A stretch of DNA of 44,776 nt from Clostridia bacterium (GCA_017410585.1 JAFQQM010000039.1:1-44776), one strand, 5' to 3'. Positions 26,956-35,432 are shown, numbered from the stretch's first letter. Notes: a model not told the origin generated them from the letters alone. Made by a program: numbers and translations.

Positions 26956-27417
26956 TCACGCGTGCGGGTAGGTCAGGCGGGCCGTTGTCCAATCGGACAG
27001 CACCGCGCTCATACGCGCCGCCTCTGCCTTGGCAGAGGGCAGATCGTGTTCCCGATAGTTGCCGCATTCCACCGCCGTACTGCCGGGGATGACCCCCTCG
27101 AAATCGACAATAAAGCGAAGCGTTTCCCCCACCAGTTCCACCACCGTCTGCGGCGCCAGATTGCGAACGAGGAAATAAAAGCCGGTGCGGCACCCCATCG
27201 GTCCAAAGTAGATGATCTGCTCGGCATAGGCGGAATTGCGCACGTAGGTGGCGAACAGATGCTCGATGGTGTGCATGGTCGCATTCGGCAGAAACGGCGG
27301 CGTGTTGGGGCGAATAAACCGCAGGTCGTAGGTGGTGATATCACCGTCCACACGGGAGGTATACAGACCTTCGGTCAGCAGGTCGTGGTCGATCTCAAAA
27401 CTGGCAATGCGTTTCAT
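26956..27417 (-). CDS. luxS: S-ribosylhomocysteine lyase
   Basis: A 153-aa LuxS, the metalloenzyme that splits S-ribosylhomocysteine to homocysteine and DPD, the AI-2 precursor. The metal motif HTIEH is at about residues 49-53; the catalytic Cys lies in GPMGCRTG; the third metal ligand is Cys in ECGNYREHD. Length is typical. No pfs or metabolic partner is adjacent. It has its own promoter, back-to-back with the two-component system promoter. RBS is a weak AGAGAG type. Confidence 0.97.
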   Translation of the reverse strand: MKRIASFEIDHDLLTEGLYTSRVDGDITTYDLRFIRPNTPPFLPNATMHTIEHLFATYVRNSAYAEQIIYFGPMGCRTGFYFLVRNLAPQTVVELVGETLRFIVDFEGVIPGSTAVECGNYREHDLPSAKAEAARMSAVLSDWTTARLTYPHA

Positions 27418-27449
27418 CGAAGCATCACTCTCTTTCTCAGGATTTTTCT

Positions 27450-27478
27450 ATTATAGCACAAAGGCGCAAAACACGCAA
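27450..27478 (-). promoter_or_regulatory. Sigma-A promoter of luxS
   Basis: Minus strand TTGCGT, 17 nt, TATAAT. Confidence 0.83.
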
Positions 27479-27485
27479 GTCGCGT

Positions 27486-27514
27486 TTGCAAAACAGAGGG
27501 AACCGTGATATAAT
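27486..27514 (+). promoter_or_regulatory. Sigma-A promoter of the two-component system
   Basis: TTGCAA, 17 nt, TATAAT, with TGA before the -10. Its -35 is 7 nt from the luxS -35. Confidence 0.88.
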
Positions 27515-27531
27515 TAAAGTCAAATTAAAGT
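27513..27531 (+). promoter_or_regulatory. Direct-repeat operator candidate (ATTAAAGT twice, 11-nt period)
   Basis: Two identical 8-nt boxes start at 27513 and 27524, one helical turn apart, overlapping the -10 and start site. This is the geometry of OmpR/PhoB-type response-regulator sites, so autoregulation is likely. A TATGGT/ACCATA inverted repeat lies just downstream at 27540-27554. Confidence 0.55.
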
Positions 27532-27570
27532 TATTATCGTATGGTGGTACCATAACGGAGGTGACACGGA

Positions 27571-28242
27571 ATGCGGTTACTGGTGGCAGAAGACGAGCGC
27601 TCGTTATCCAAGGCGATCGTGGCCATTCTGGAAAAAAATCATTATGCGGTCGATGCGGTGTATGACGGCGCCGAGGCGCTGGATTATATCACGGTCGGGC
27701 AGTACGATGCGGTGATCATGGATATTATGATGCCCAAGATGGACGGCATTGCCGTGCTACAGGCGGTGAGACGGCAAGGAAACGCCGTGCCGATCATTTT
27801 ACTGACCGCCAAGTCGGAGATCGACGACAAGGTGTTGGGATTGGACAGCAGAGCCAACGATTACATCACCAAGCCGTTTGCGGTCAAGGAGTTGCTGGCA
27901 CGGTTGCGGGTGGTCACCCGTTCGACCGAAGCCAACGATTCGGTTCTGCGCTTCGGCAACGTAACGCTCGACCGCGCCAGTTTTGAGTTGACCGGACCGA
28001 GTGGGCGGTTCCGGCTGGCAAACAAGGAATTTCAGATGATGGAGATGCTGATGCAGCGGCCTTCCCGTTTAATCTCCAGCGAGCATTTTTTAGAGCGCGT
28101 ATGGGGGTATGACAGCGACGCCGAATTGAACGTCGTTTGGGTGTATATCTCCTATCTGCGCAAGAAATTGGCCGCGATCGGCGCCAATATTACGCTGCGT
28201 GCGCAACGCAACGCCGGCTATTCGTTGGAGGAGAGCGTATGA
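27571..28242 (+). CDS. OmpR-family response regulator
   Basis: A 223-aa two-domain regulator. The receiver has the acidic pair at residues 7-8 (AEDE), phospho-acceptor Asp51 (VIMDIMMPKMDG), Thr in LLTAKS and the Lys of YITKPF. The C-terminal winged helix (about 128-220) has a typical FQMMEMLMQRPSRLIS, ERVWGYDSDAELNVVWVYISYLRKKL pattern. GGAGGTG precedes the ATG. It overlaps the kinase gene by 4 nt (ATGA). Signal unknown; nearby candidates for its regulon are the convergent polyphosphate/lipoprotein operon genes and itself. Confidence 0.95.
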   Translation: MRLLVAEDERSLSKAIVAILEKNHYAVDAVYDGAEALDYITVGQYDAVIMDIMMPKMDGIAVLQAVRRQGNAVPIILLTAKSEIDDKVLGLDSRANDYITKPFAVKELLARLRVVTRSTEANDSVLRFGNVTLDRASFELTGPSGRFRLANKEFQMMEMLMQRPSRLISSEHFLERVWGYDSDAELNVVWVYISYLRKKLAAIGANITLRAQRNAGYSLEESV

Positions 28243-29468
28243 TCCGCCTATTACGACGCAGACTCATCGGCGTGTCGATGCTGTCGCTGTTTGCGGTGTT
28301 AGCGATCATCGTCACCGCCGTCAACGTCATCAACTATCAACGGGTTGCCCAAGAGGCGAACGGCGTGTTGGCGGTGTTGGCAGAGGGTGACGGACGTTTT
28401 CCCGCCAAGCCGATGGGCGACCGCGGTCCGAATAAGCGTCCGCAATTGTCCCCAGAGATGCCGTATGAATCGCGCTTTTTCACCGTGCTGTTGCATAGCG
28501 ATGGGACGGTGCTTTCCAGTGAACTGTCCCACATTGCCGCTGTCGACGAGCAAACGGCAACACAGATGGCAACCGCGGTGGTCGGCGACACACACAACAG
28601 CGGTTACCACGGCAATTACCGGTATACGGTCGTTGACCGCGCCGACGGCACGCTGGTCATCTTTTTGGATTGTACCCGCTCGCTTTCGCATTTCCGCGAT
28701 TTTCTGTGGATCAGTTGTCTGATCGCAATCATCGGCCTGGCAGCGGTGTTTTTGCTCATCTGGTTGCTGTCGGGACGGATCGTCAAGCCGTTACTGCAGG
28801 CGCACGAAAAGCAGCGGCAATTTATCACCGATGCCGGTCACGAGATCAAAACCCCCATCACCATCATTGATGCGGATGCCGAACTGCTGGAAATGGAACT
28901 TGGGGAAAACGAATGGCTGCAGGATATCCGTCAGCAGGTCAAGCGATTGGGAGATCTGACCGGCGATCTCATCTTCCTTTCGCGGATGGATGAGGAACAG
29001 AAAAAACTGCAGGCCATTGATTTTCCGCTGTCAGATACGGTGAGCGAGACCGCCGGTTCCTTCCAAGCCCCCGCCAAACGGGAGGACAAAACGCTGACCC
29101 TCGCGGTCGAACCAATGCTAACGCTGTGCGGCGACGAAAAGAGCATTCGTCAGTTGGTCAGTATCCTGATGGACAATGCCGTCAAGTATACCGACGAGGG
29201 TGGCGAGATTCATCTCTCCCTCCGACGGCAGGGCAAGACGGCGATACTGACCGTCAGCAATACCTGCCGCGGCATGGACGAGGCGGATATCAGCAAACTG
29301 TTTGATCGGTTTTACCGCACCGACCGTTCACGCAATTCGGCAACCGGCGGCTACGGCATCGGGCTGTCCATCGCCAAAGCGGTAGTCAACGCGCACAAGG
29401 GCAAAATTATTGCCGCCAAGGACGGCGACCGGCTGGTGCTGACCGCCACCCTGCCGCTCACACAATAA
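28239..29468 (+). CDS. Membrane sensor histidine kinase
   Basis: A 409-aa kinase: transmembrane helix at about 9-31, an extracytoplasmic sensor region of about 120 residues (about 32-153) of no recognised type, a second helix at about 155-177, HisKA with His201 in the GHEIKTP H-box, then HATPase_c with the N-box MDNAVKYT, FDRFYRTDRS F-box and GYGIGLSIAK G-box. There is little room for a HAMP domain. GHE instead of SHE at the H-box is common in clostridial kinases. The start is fixed by the 4-nt overlap with the regulator gene and GGAGGAG upstream. Confidence 0.95.
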   Translation: MIRLLRRRLIGVSMLSLFAVLAIIVTAVNVINYQRVAQEANGVLAVLAEGDGRFPAKPMGDRGPNKRPQLSPEMPYESRFFTVLLHSDGTVLSSELSHIAAVDEQTATQMATAVVGDTHNSGYHGNYRYTVVDRADGTLVIFLDCTRSLSHFRDFLWISCLIAIIGLAAVFLLIWLLSGRIVKPLLQAHEKQRQFITDAGHEIKTPITIIDADAELLEMELGENEWLQDIRQQVKRLGDLTGDLIFLSRMDEEQKKLQAIDFPLSDTVSETAGSFQAPAKREDKTLTLAVEPMLTLCGDEKSIRQLVSILMDNAVKYTDEGGEIHLSLRRQGKTAILTVSNTCRGMDEADISKLFDRFYRTDRSRNSATGGYGIGLSIAKAVVNAHKGKIIAAKDGDRLVLTATLPLTQ

Positions 29469-29470
29469 AC

Positions 29471-29506
29471 AAAAAGGCTATCCGATCCACTCGGATAGCC
29501 TTTTTT
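29471..29506. terminator. Bidirectional terminator between the kinase gene and the lipoprotein operon
   Basis: 10-bp perfect stem GGCTATCCGA with 5-nt loop at 29476-29500, with AAAAA on one side and TTTTTT on the other. It serves both converging transcripts. Confidence 0.93.
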
Positions 29507-29509
29507 ACG

Positions 29510-31294
29510 TTAAAACCGACCGCCGGGGCGAAAGCCGCCGCCCATCATTCCGCCGGGGCCGCCGCCCATCATTCCGCCGGCATTGTAGAGCGTCGAAGTC
29601 ATCTCCACCGTCAGCAGAGCCGTGCCGCCGGACAGCGTGCCGTTGTCGGCAAAGCCGTTGGCATCGGCGGCGGATGCCGTGCCGCCGGCATACAACGTAT
29701 AGTTCTCCCCCACTTGAATCGACGGAGCGGTGACCACCGCCGATTGGTAGGCTTTGGGGGGTATAAACGAAGCGATCACCGTGCCGTTGGCATCGCATAC
29801 CGCAAAGAGGGTTTCGGCGGCTTGCGCGGAGAAGTTACACAGCATCGCCCCTTGATTTTCGGCAGAACTGAAGCCCTGTGCCATACCGGATGTGCCGAGA
29901 GCAACCAGTATTCCGCCGGTGACCGAGGCAGAACGGCCGTAGTCAAACGCGCCGTTGCCGTTATTGGTCGGGCCACTCACCAGCGTGACGCCGCCACTGA
30001 CCGACACCGAGCCATTGGAGTCGATACCGTCGCCTAAGGCATCCACCAGCAGATAGCCGCCGCTGATGTAAATCTCGCCGACACCATTGTCAAAGCCACC
30101 CATACCGGGGCGTCCGCCCATCCCCGAACGGTCGTTTCCGCCGGCGGCATTCAAGCCGTCGTCCGAAGCGGTGACCGACAACTCTCCGCCGGAAATGACG
30201 ATGCGGGAGGCTTCCAGCCCTTCATAACTCTTGCTCACCGTCAGGTTGCCGCCGGTGATGGAAAGGTCATTATCCGCGTGGACACCGTCATCGCCGCTGG
30301 CAAGCCGCAACGTGCCGCCGCTGATCGTGACGGTGTTGTTGGAATGAAGACAATCGTCCTGCGAATCAACGGTGTAGAGGCCGCCGGCAATCTGAATATC
30401 CGAACCGGCCTTGAGACCCTTATAGGATTCCTCCGACGAGTACAGATAGCCGCCGCTACCGCTGCCCGCCTTGACGGTCAGCGTGACGTTATCCGCTTTG
30501 AGCACCGTTTCCGCCTGTATGCCGTCGTTACCGGCGGTGACGTTTAGCACACCGCCCTCGAGGTAAACGTAGCCGCGGGTGGCATCCTCGGTGTTATCCG
30601 AGCGAATACCGTCGCTACCGGCGTTGACCGTCACGGTCGCCCCGCCGATCTTGACGCAATCCTTGCCGTTTAAGCCAACATTGGCGGCGGTGACGGTCAG
30701 CGTCCCTGAAGCGATGACGAGATCATCCTTAGACACGATACCGTGCTTGGTATTGCCCACCAGCGTCAGGTTGCCACTGCCGTTGACGGTGAGATCCGCA
30801 CGGCTGAAAATCGCACCGTCGACGTTGGTGTTGCCATCGGTGTAGGTATAGCCGCTACCGTCGGCAAGGCGGTTGGTCGTGCCCTCCTTCAGGGTGAGAA
30901 ACACCTTATCGGCGGAACGGATATAGATGGCGGGACCGGTGCTGTTTTCCAGCGTGACGTTGTCCAGCACCAACTGGATTTTGTCATTTTCACCCGCATC
31001 GATCAGGATCATCTTATCGGTCAGTTTGCCGGTCAGCACATACGTACCGGCGGCGGTGAAGGTGGTCTGCACCGCCGTTTCAAGGTCGACCGAGGTCACC
31101 TTATCGTCGTATTCACCGTTTTCGTCGCGGTCGGAGAAAGTGAAATCCATATCCGAGGTATCCTCGGTACGGATGTCGGTGGGAACGGAGCCGGTAGTCG
31201 TGGTAGTGCCAAAGCCGTCATCAGCAGGGGTAGCGGTACAAGCGGAGCCAAACAGCATCGCCGTCACCGTCAAAAACAACAGTAGCCGTTTCAC
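29510..31294 (-). CDS. Cthe_2159-like parallel beta-helix carbohydrate-binding lipoprotein
   Basis: A 594-aa secreted lipoprotein: signal peptide with lipidation Cys at residue 19 (FGSAC), a Thr-rich tether, then dozens of short strands of the type SGGxLxVxAxxDGI repeating every 20-25 residues. This is the right-handed beta-helix of the Cthe_2159 family (DUF4353 type), whose founding member binds acidic polysaccharide with calcium. Many Asn-Asp-Gly turns could hold Ca2+. The C-terminus is Gly/Met/Pro-rich (GGMMGGGPGG). It overlaps DUF4956 by 4 nt (GTGA) and is last in its operon. GTG start. Confidence 0.85.
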   Translation of the reverse strand: MKRLLLFLTVTAMLFGSACTATPADDGFGTTTTTGSVPTDIRTEDTSDMDFTFSDRDENGEYDDKVTSVDLETAVQTTFTAAGTYVLTGKLTDKMILIDAGENDKIQLVLDNVTLENSTGPAIYIRSADKVFLTLKEGTTNRLADGSGYTYTDGNTNVDGAIFSRADLTVNGSGNLTLVGNTKHGIVSKDDLVIASGTLTVTAANVGLNGKDCVKIGGATVTVNAGSDGIRSDNTEDATRGYVYLEGGVLNVTAGNDGIQAETVLKADNVTLTVKAGSGSGGYLYSSEESYKGLKAGSDIQIAGGLYTVDSQDDCLHSNNTVTISGGTLRLASGDDGVHADNDLSITGGNLTVSKSYEGLEASRIVISGGELSVTASDDGLNAAGGNDRSGMGGRPGMGGFDNGVGEIYISGGYLLVDALGDGIDSNGSVSVSGGVTLVSGPTNNGNGAFDYGRSASVTGGILVALGTSGMAQGFSSAENQGAMLCNFSAQAAETLFAVCDANGTVIASFIPPKAYQSAVVTAPSIQVGENYTLYAGGTASAADANGFADNGTLSGGTALLTVEMTSTLYNAGGMMGGGPGGMMGGGFRPGGRF

Positions 31295-31959
31295 AGCGCC
31301 TCACATCCTTCCGCGCCTTCCGTGATCTGAATTTCCAGATTGCCGTTGCGGCAACGCAGATCGTCAATAAACGCCTGCAGATCGTTTGGATCCTTCAGAC
31401 GAATTTGGTAGGTCAACTTATAGAGACTACCCATATTGGTGGTCTTGGTGCGGACAAGGCGATGCTTGCGCGTATACTGCGCAAACAACTCGTCAAACGC
31501 TCCCGCAAACCGCAAGGATTCCGGCACGGTGATGATCAGTTCCATCGTGCGATCCTCCCCCATCGGCAGGTGAGCCAGCGCGACCGTGACCGCTCCGAGC
31601 AACAGCGAAAACAACAGGGCGATGCCGACGTAACCGGCGGCACACGCCAAACCGGCGGTCATGGACAAAAAGATGGCGGCGATATCCTTGGCTTTACCGG
31701 GGACCGAGCGGAAGCGAATGAGCGAAAACGCCCCCATCACCGCCACGCCGGTGCCGACGTTGCCGTTGACCATTGTGATGACCGTCTGCACGATCATCGG
31801 CAACAACACGAGCGAAATCAGAAAACTCTTGGTCACGTGAGAACGGTAGGCAGTACACAGCGCGGCGATCACGCCGCAAAGCAAAGCGACCGCCATGCCG
31901 ATGAGGTAGGTGGTTACGGTCACCGTGCCGGTGTGGATAGATTCAAACAACGCGTTCAT
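31291..31959 (-). CDS. DUF4956 membrane protein
   Basis: A 222-aa protein with about four transmembrane segments in the first 150 residues, containing the family block GAFSLIRFRS before a helical hairpin, and a cytoplasmic C-terminal domain of about 80 residues. DUF4956 proteins usually neighbour VTC polyphosphate polymerases and are thought to be their membrane partner, possibly for polyphosphate transport, but this is unproven. ATG 31959 has AAGGAG upstream and lies within the end of the VTC gene (17-nt overlap). Confidence 0.88.
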   Translation of the reverse strand: MNALFESIHTGTVTVTTYLIGMAVALLCGVIAALCTAYRSHVTKSFLISLVLLPMIVQTVITMVNGNVGTGVAVMGAFSLIRFRSVPGKAKDIAAIFLSMTAGLACAAGYVGIALLFSLLLGAVTVALAHLPMGEDRTMELIITVPESLRFAGAFDELFAQYTRKHRLVRTKTTNMGSLYKLTYQIRLKDPNDLQAFIDDLRCRNGNLEIQITEGAEGCEAL

Positions 31960-32659
31960 AGGGTGTCTCCTTATGTAATAAATGATGTTGATAACAGTGG
32001 GCGTATTTGGAAAACGAGGTGGGATAAATGCCGTGTTCATCCAGCAGATGCGACAGCCACAGCGGCATCGCGCCGGCGGTCTTGATCTCCATCAGCACCG
32101 CATCGGCAGGCAGAATGGCCGTACCGTCGGTGCCCTCCGCCAGATCAAGCACCGCTGTGCGGTAGCGAATACCGGTATCGAAGGTGATGCGCAGGTCGGT
32201 ATCCTGCTTACCGTAGTAGGCATCCCGCTCGTAACAAAGCAACATCGACGGTCGCGGGTGGCGATAAAACACCATCGCGTAGTCGATCTCCCGCATAATC
32301 TGCGAGTTGACCGGCTTGGTGCCGTCGGTCAAGTACCGTTTCGCCTCCGCCAGCGTCATCCGCTCACGGCGTTTGTAGACCACGCCTTTGTATTTTTTCT
32401 TGATCTCCAAAAAGACGCGTTCCTTCGCGGTCGGAGTGCCGTAACTGCGCAACCGCAGTTTCTCCTTGTAGGTATGCGCCTCCATGGATTGGCGGATCAG
32501 ACGGTAGTCCGGCGTGTCCAGATACAGACTGCAAATGGTGCTTCTGCCGTGTGGATCGGGGGTCAACCGTTTTGCCATACAGGACAGAAGTTGCTCTTTT
32601 TGCGCCAAGGTCAGCCGGTATTTTTTCTCATACCGTTTAAATATACACAGGTCCTTCAC
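31943..32659 (-). CDS. VTC-domain polyphosphate polymerase
   Basis: A 238-aa protein with the VTC tunnel fold, the triphosphate-tunnel class of Vtc4. It begins with FKRYEKKYRL, has the basic pair in KEKLRLRSYG, the LEIKKKYKGVVYKRR strand, the CYERDAYYG Arg, the acidic LMEIKT strand and SFSKYAHCY near the end; these correspond to polyphosphate and metal contacts of yeast Vtc4. It would make polyphosphate from ATP. No SPX domain is attached, as usual in bacteria. GTG start with GGAGGTG. Operon with DUF4956 and the ATP-grasp gene. Confidence 0.9.
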   Translation of the reverse strand: MKDLCIFKRYEKKYRLTLAQKEQLLSCMAKRLTPDPHGRSTICSLYLDTPDYRLIRQSMEAHTYKEKLRLRSYGTPTAKERVFLEIKKKYKGVVYKRRERMTLAEAKRYLTDGTKPVNSQIMREIDYAMVFYRHPRPSMLLCYERDAYYGKQDTDLRITFDTGIRYRTAVLDLAEGTDGTAILPADAVLMEIKTAGAMPLWLSHLLDEHGIYPTSFSKYAHCYQHHLLHKETPYERVV

Positions 32660-32677
32660 CGGCTCACCTCCGTTTCC

Positions 32678-33670
32678 TTACAAATAGGGTTCTATTTCCT
32701 CCAACAATCCGACGCCGTCCGGCGTGTAGGCGGGAAGTTGCAAGATATCGTGTCCCGGATAACAATTCCCTTCGATAAGCAACACGTCGTTTTCCCGAAC
32801 GCAGACGTCCCAACCGACGTAGCCGACCTCCGGCACCAGCGCCGCCGCCTCAGCACAAACGGAAAGCACCTCTTCCCAGTGCGGAACGGTAAAACCAACA
32901 AGCGGCGTACCGGTCATCGGGTGGGTCTCGTAGACGATCCCGTCCTTGTCGGCGGCCGGCATCAGAATACGCCCCGTATGAACGCCCAGTTTAGCGGCGA
33001 TGCCGCCGCTATTGAGGTTATCCACCACGTTACCGCCGTTGCCGATACGCAAAAACGCAAAAAGAGGGGTACATTGTTGGTTATGATAGAGTGTCATCAC
33101 ACGGACGGTATTGACCGCGTGCGGGTAGAGTGCCGCCATAACGGGATGCTGAACGACAATTTCCTCCAGCAACCCGTTTTCCAACCGTTTCAGTTTGGAA
33201 AATAAGTGGCGCACGTTTTCACCGCAGGAAATCTTACGGATGCCCTTGCCGCAGGTGCCGGCCAGCGGTTTGTAAAGGATTTCTTCTTTACCGTTACGAA
33301 GCAGTTGCAGATCGATCATCGTCATCTCATCCACCGTCGTCCACGCCCGCCGGATATACGGCGCGAAACGACGGTTGAATTCCGCCTTGTTATCAAACAG
33401 TTTCCATGCCGACGGATCGTTGTATTTCTTGACCAAGCGGTTGTTGATCCCCCGCGTGATATAGGTCTTGCGGAGGGTGCTCGGCTTGCCGCAAAAATCA
33501 AACAGAGCGTAGTCCATCGGACCGGCGCCGTAGCGCAGAGAACACCACAGCATATCGGCAATGACAAGGCATTGGGCTTTCCCGTGCTTTTCGGAAACAC
33601 GCTTGACCTCTCGAAGACAGCGGGACGGATCAAAACCACGGACAGCCTTGATAAGAAAGGAAATTCCCAT
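32678..33670 (-). CDS. Sugar-transfer-associated ATP-grasp protein
   Basis: A 330-aa ATP-grasp protein of the sugar-transfer-associated type (PF14397-like). The N-terminal 90 residues are the accessory part; EILYKPLAGTCGKGI is the ATP-binding Lys/Gly loop; the C-terminal GYVGWDVCVRENDVLLIEGNCYPGHD holds the Mg-binding Asp, Glu and Asn. Such enzymes ligate a carboxylate to an amine or hydroxyl, often in envelope polysaccharide or capsule loci; the substrate here is unknown. It is first in the operon; VTC begins 18 nt after its stop. GGGGAGG precedes ATG. Confidence 0.88.
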   Translation of the reverse strand: MGISFLIKAVRGFDPSRCLREVKRVSEKHGKAQCLVIADMLWCSLRYGAGPMDYALFDFCGKPSTLRKTYITRGINNRLVKKYNDPSAWKLFDNKAEFNRRFAPYIRRAWTTVDEMTMIDLQLLRNGKEEILYKPLAGTCGKGIRKISCGENVRHLFSKLKRLENGLLEEIVVQHPVMAALYPHAVNTVRVMTLYHNQQCTPLFAFLRIGNGGNVVDNLNSGGIAAKLGVHTGRILMPAADKDGIVYETHPMTGTPLVGFTVPHWEEVLSVCAEAAALVPEVGYVGWDVCVRENDVLLIEGNCYPGHDILQLPAYTPDGVGLLEEIEPYL

Positions 33671-33702
33671 AATGTCCTCCCCTTTTCTGGATTTCCTTAT
33701 TT

Positions 33703-33724
33703 ATCATACCCCGTTCACTTTAAT
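33703..33724 (-). promoter_or_regulatory. Putative activator-dependent promoter of the ATP-grasp/VTC operon
   Basis: Minus strand TATGAT at 33708-33703 with no good -35. Instead an ATTAAAGT box (33724-33717), identical to the boxes in the two-component promoter, sits 8 nt upstream in the -35 zone. A poor -35 replaced by a box suits activation by a response regulator. Confidence 0.4.
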
Positions 33725-33733
33725 TCAAAATAA

Positions 33734-33769
33734 AAAAATCCGTCAGGCGACAATGCCCGACGGATTTTT
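33734..33769 (-). terminator. Rho-independent terminator after the small lipoprotein gene
   Basis: AAAAATCCGTC/GACGGATTTTT outer stem with an inner GGC/GCC pair at 33734-33769; T-run on the minus strand. Confidence 0.88.
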
Positions 33770-33783
33770 CCCGTTTATGACGT

Positions 33784-34335
33784 TTATTTTTTTGCTAACG
33801 CGGCGATCATCGTCAGCGCCACCTGCGTTGCTTGCGTCTGCAAGGTGGAATCAGCGCGTTCCTCGCAGGTCAAGTTGATATCGATGACGTAGCCCTCCGC
33901 ATAGCAGATCAGAGAACAAAACGGCGACGGTTGCGTGTAGTCGCTGGCCCAGTAGGCCGCATCCCCCACACTCTCGACCTCCACAAAGGTCTCCGCCCAG
34001 CGGTAGTTATCCAACATGGAGTCGTAGTGATCGCGGGTGCGTTTCATCATATTGATCTTAAGGCTGACCGGCTTTTCGCCAACGCCCGTCTGTGAGATAG
34101 AATCCAACTGCGTGCTGTTTTCGTTGATCATCGGCTCACACATTTCGGCATCCAACAGTTGAGACAACAGTTCACGCGGGAGCATATTTTTCAAAGAGAC
34201 GTCCACAAGCGAGGGCTCGATATACGGCGTGGTTGTCGTGGTGGTATTGCCGGTATCCTTCGGCGGTTTCGCCACGCAAGCGACCGCCGACAGCAGTAAA
34301 ACGGCACAAAGCAACAATAAACTAAAGCGTTTCAT
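33784..34335 (-). CDS. Uncharacterised lipoprotein
   Basis: A 183-aa protein with a lipoprotein signal: basic MKR, a hydrophobic stretch, then Cys20 (SAVAC). A Thr-rich tether (NTTTTTT) follows, much like the beta-helix lipoprotein in the same region. The mature part has no motif I recognise; it contains one MCEP and a CSLIC pair that could form a disulphide. Single-gene transcript with own promoter and terminator. AAGGAG is well spaced from ATG 34335. Confidence 0.8.
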   Translation of the reverse strand: MKRFSLLLLCAVLLLSAVACVAKPPKDTGNTTTTTTPYIEPSLVDVSLKNMLPRELLSQLLDAEMCEPMINENSTQLDSISQTGVGEKPVSLKINMMKRTRDHYDSMLDNYRWAETFVEVESVGDAAYWASDYTQPSPFCSLICYAEGYVIDINLTCEERADSTLQTQATQVALTMIAALAKK

Positions 34336-34365
34336 AGGCTTTCTCCTTTATCCTTTATATATAAT

Positions 34366-34394
34366 AGTATACCATAAGCGGACCGAACTCGCAA
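34366..34394 (-). promoter_or_regulatory. Sigma-A promoter of the small lipoprotein gene
   Basis: Minus strand TTGCGA, 17 nt, TATACT. Confidence 0.82.
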
Positions 34395-34435
34395 TGGGTT
34401 TTTGAAAGAAAATTTGCGGATGGCGGATCTTGCCG

Positions 34436-34472
34436 GAAAAGAAAAATCCGCAACGGAGATTCCGTTGCGGAT
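34436..34472 (-). terminator. Rho-independent terminator of rpsB-tsf
   Basis: 12-bp perfect stem ATCCGCAACGGA with 3-nt loop at 34446-34472, then TTTTTCTTTT on the minus strand. Confidence 0.93.
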
Positions 34473-34492
34473 CTTGTTTCGGGTCTACTCGA

Positions 34493-35398
34493 TCAGCCCA
34501 TCATCTTGGCGATCTCGGCAGCGAAATCGTCCTGACGCTTCTCGATGCCTTCGCCGCGCTCATAGCGGATGAAGGACTTGATGGCCAATTCGCCACCGGC
34601 CGCTTTCGCGGCTTCAGCAACGTACTGCGCCACGGTCTGGTCGCCGTTCTTGATGAACTCCTGATTGACCAGACAGTTCAGCTCGTAGAACTTGCGGATA
34701 CGGCCGTCGACCATCTTCTCCTTGACCATATCCGGCTTGCTCGCCATCTTCGGATCGTTGGCGATCTGAGCCAGCAGGACCTCACGCTCATGCTCGATGA
34801 CCGAAGCCGGCACCGAAGCCTCGTCGAGGTATTCCGGATTCATAGAAGCGATCTGCATCGCCACGTCCTTACCGACGGTGTTCAGCACGTCGGCGGAAAC
34901 GGTGGAGTCAAACTCGACCAGCACGCCGATACGGCCGTTGTCGTGCAGGTAGGTCACGCAGGTGCCTTCCACGCGCGCAAAGCGGCGGACAGACTGGTTC
35001 TCGCCGATGGCCAGAACGTTGGCCTGCAGAGCCTCAGCGACGGTGCCTTCGCCCATCTTGCAATCCTGCAGAGCCTCGACCGAAGCCGGATTCTCCGCAG
35101 CCACGATGGCGGCCACGCCCTTAACGAAGTTCTGGAAACGCTCGTTCTTCGCAACGAAATCGGTCTCGGAGTTGACTTCCACGATAACGCCGACCTTCTC
35201 GTCAGCCATCGCATAGACCATACCCTCGGCAGCCACGCGGCCGGCCTTCTTCGCTTGAGCGGCAAGACCCTTCTCGCGCAACACGTCGATGGCCTTCTCC
35301 ATATCGCCGTCGGCGGCCTTCAGCGCATCGGCGCAAGCCTTCATACCGACACCGGTACGCTCACGGAGCGTCATAACATCTTTCGAAGTGAAATTCAT
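34493..35398 (-). CDS. tsf: Elongation factor Ts
   Basis: A 301-aa nucleotide-exchange factor for EF-Tu. N-terminal UBA-like part with LRERTGVGMKACADAL, then the VIVEVNSETDFVAKNE signature of the core domain, and the second subdomain through the C-terminus. Full length. AGGAGG lies upstream of ATG 35398. It follows rpsB by 34 nt in the conserved order and ends before a strong terminator. Confidence 0.98.
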   Translation of the reverse strand: MNFTSKDVMTLRERTGVGMKACADALKAADGDMEKAIDVLREKGLAAQAKKAGRVAAEGMVYAMADEKVGVIVEVNSETDFVAKNERFQNFVKGVAAIVAAENPASVEALQDCKMGEGTVAEALQANVLAIGENQSVRRFARVEGTCVTYLHDNGRIGVLVEFDSTVSADVLNTVGKDVAMQIASMNPEYLDEASVPASVIEHEREVLLAQIANDPKMASKPDMVKEKMVDGRIRKFYELNCLVNQEFIKNGDQTVAQYVAEAAKAAGGELAIKSFIRYERGEGIEKRQDDFAAEIAKMMG

Positions 35399-35432
35399 AG
35401 TTTTGTACCTCCTATACGTGTCAGGCTACCGA

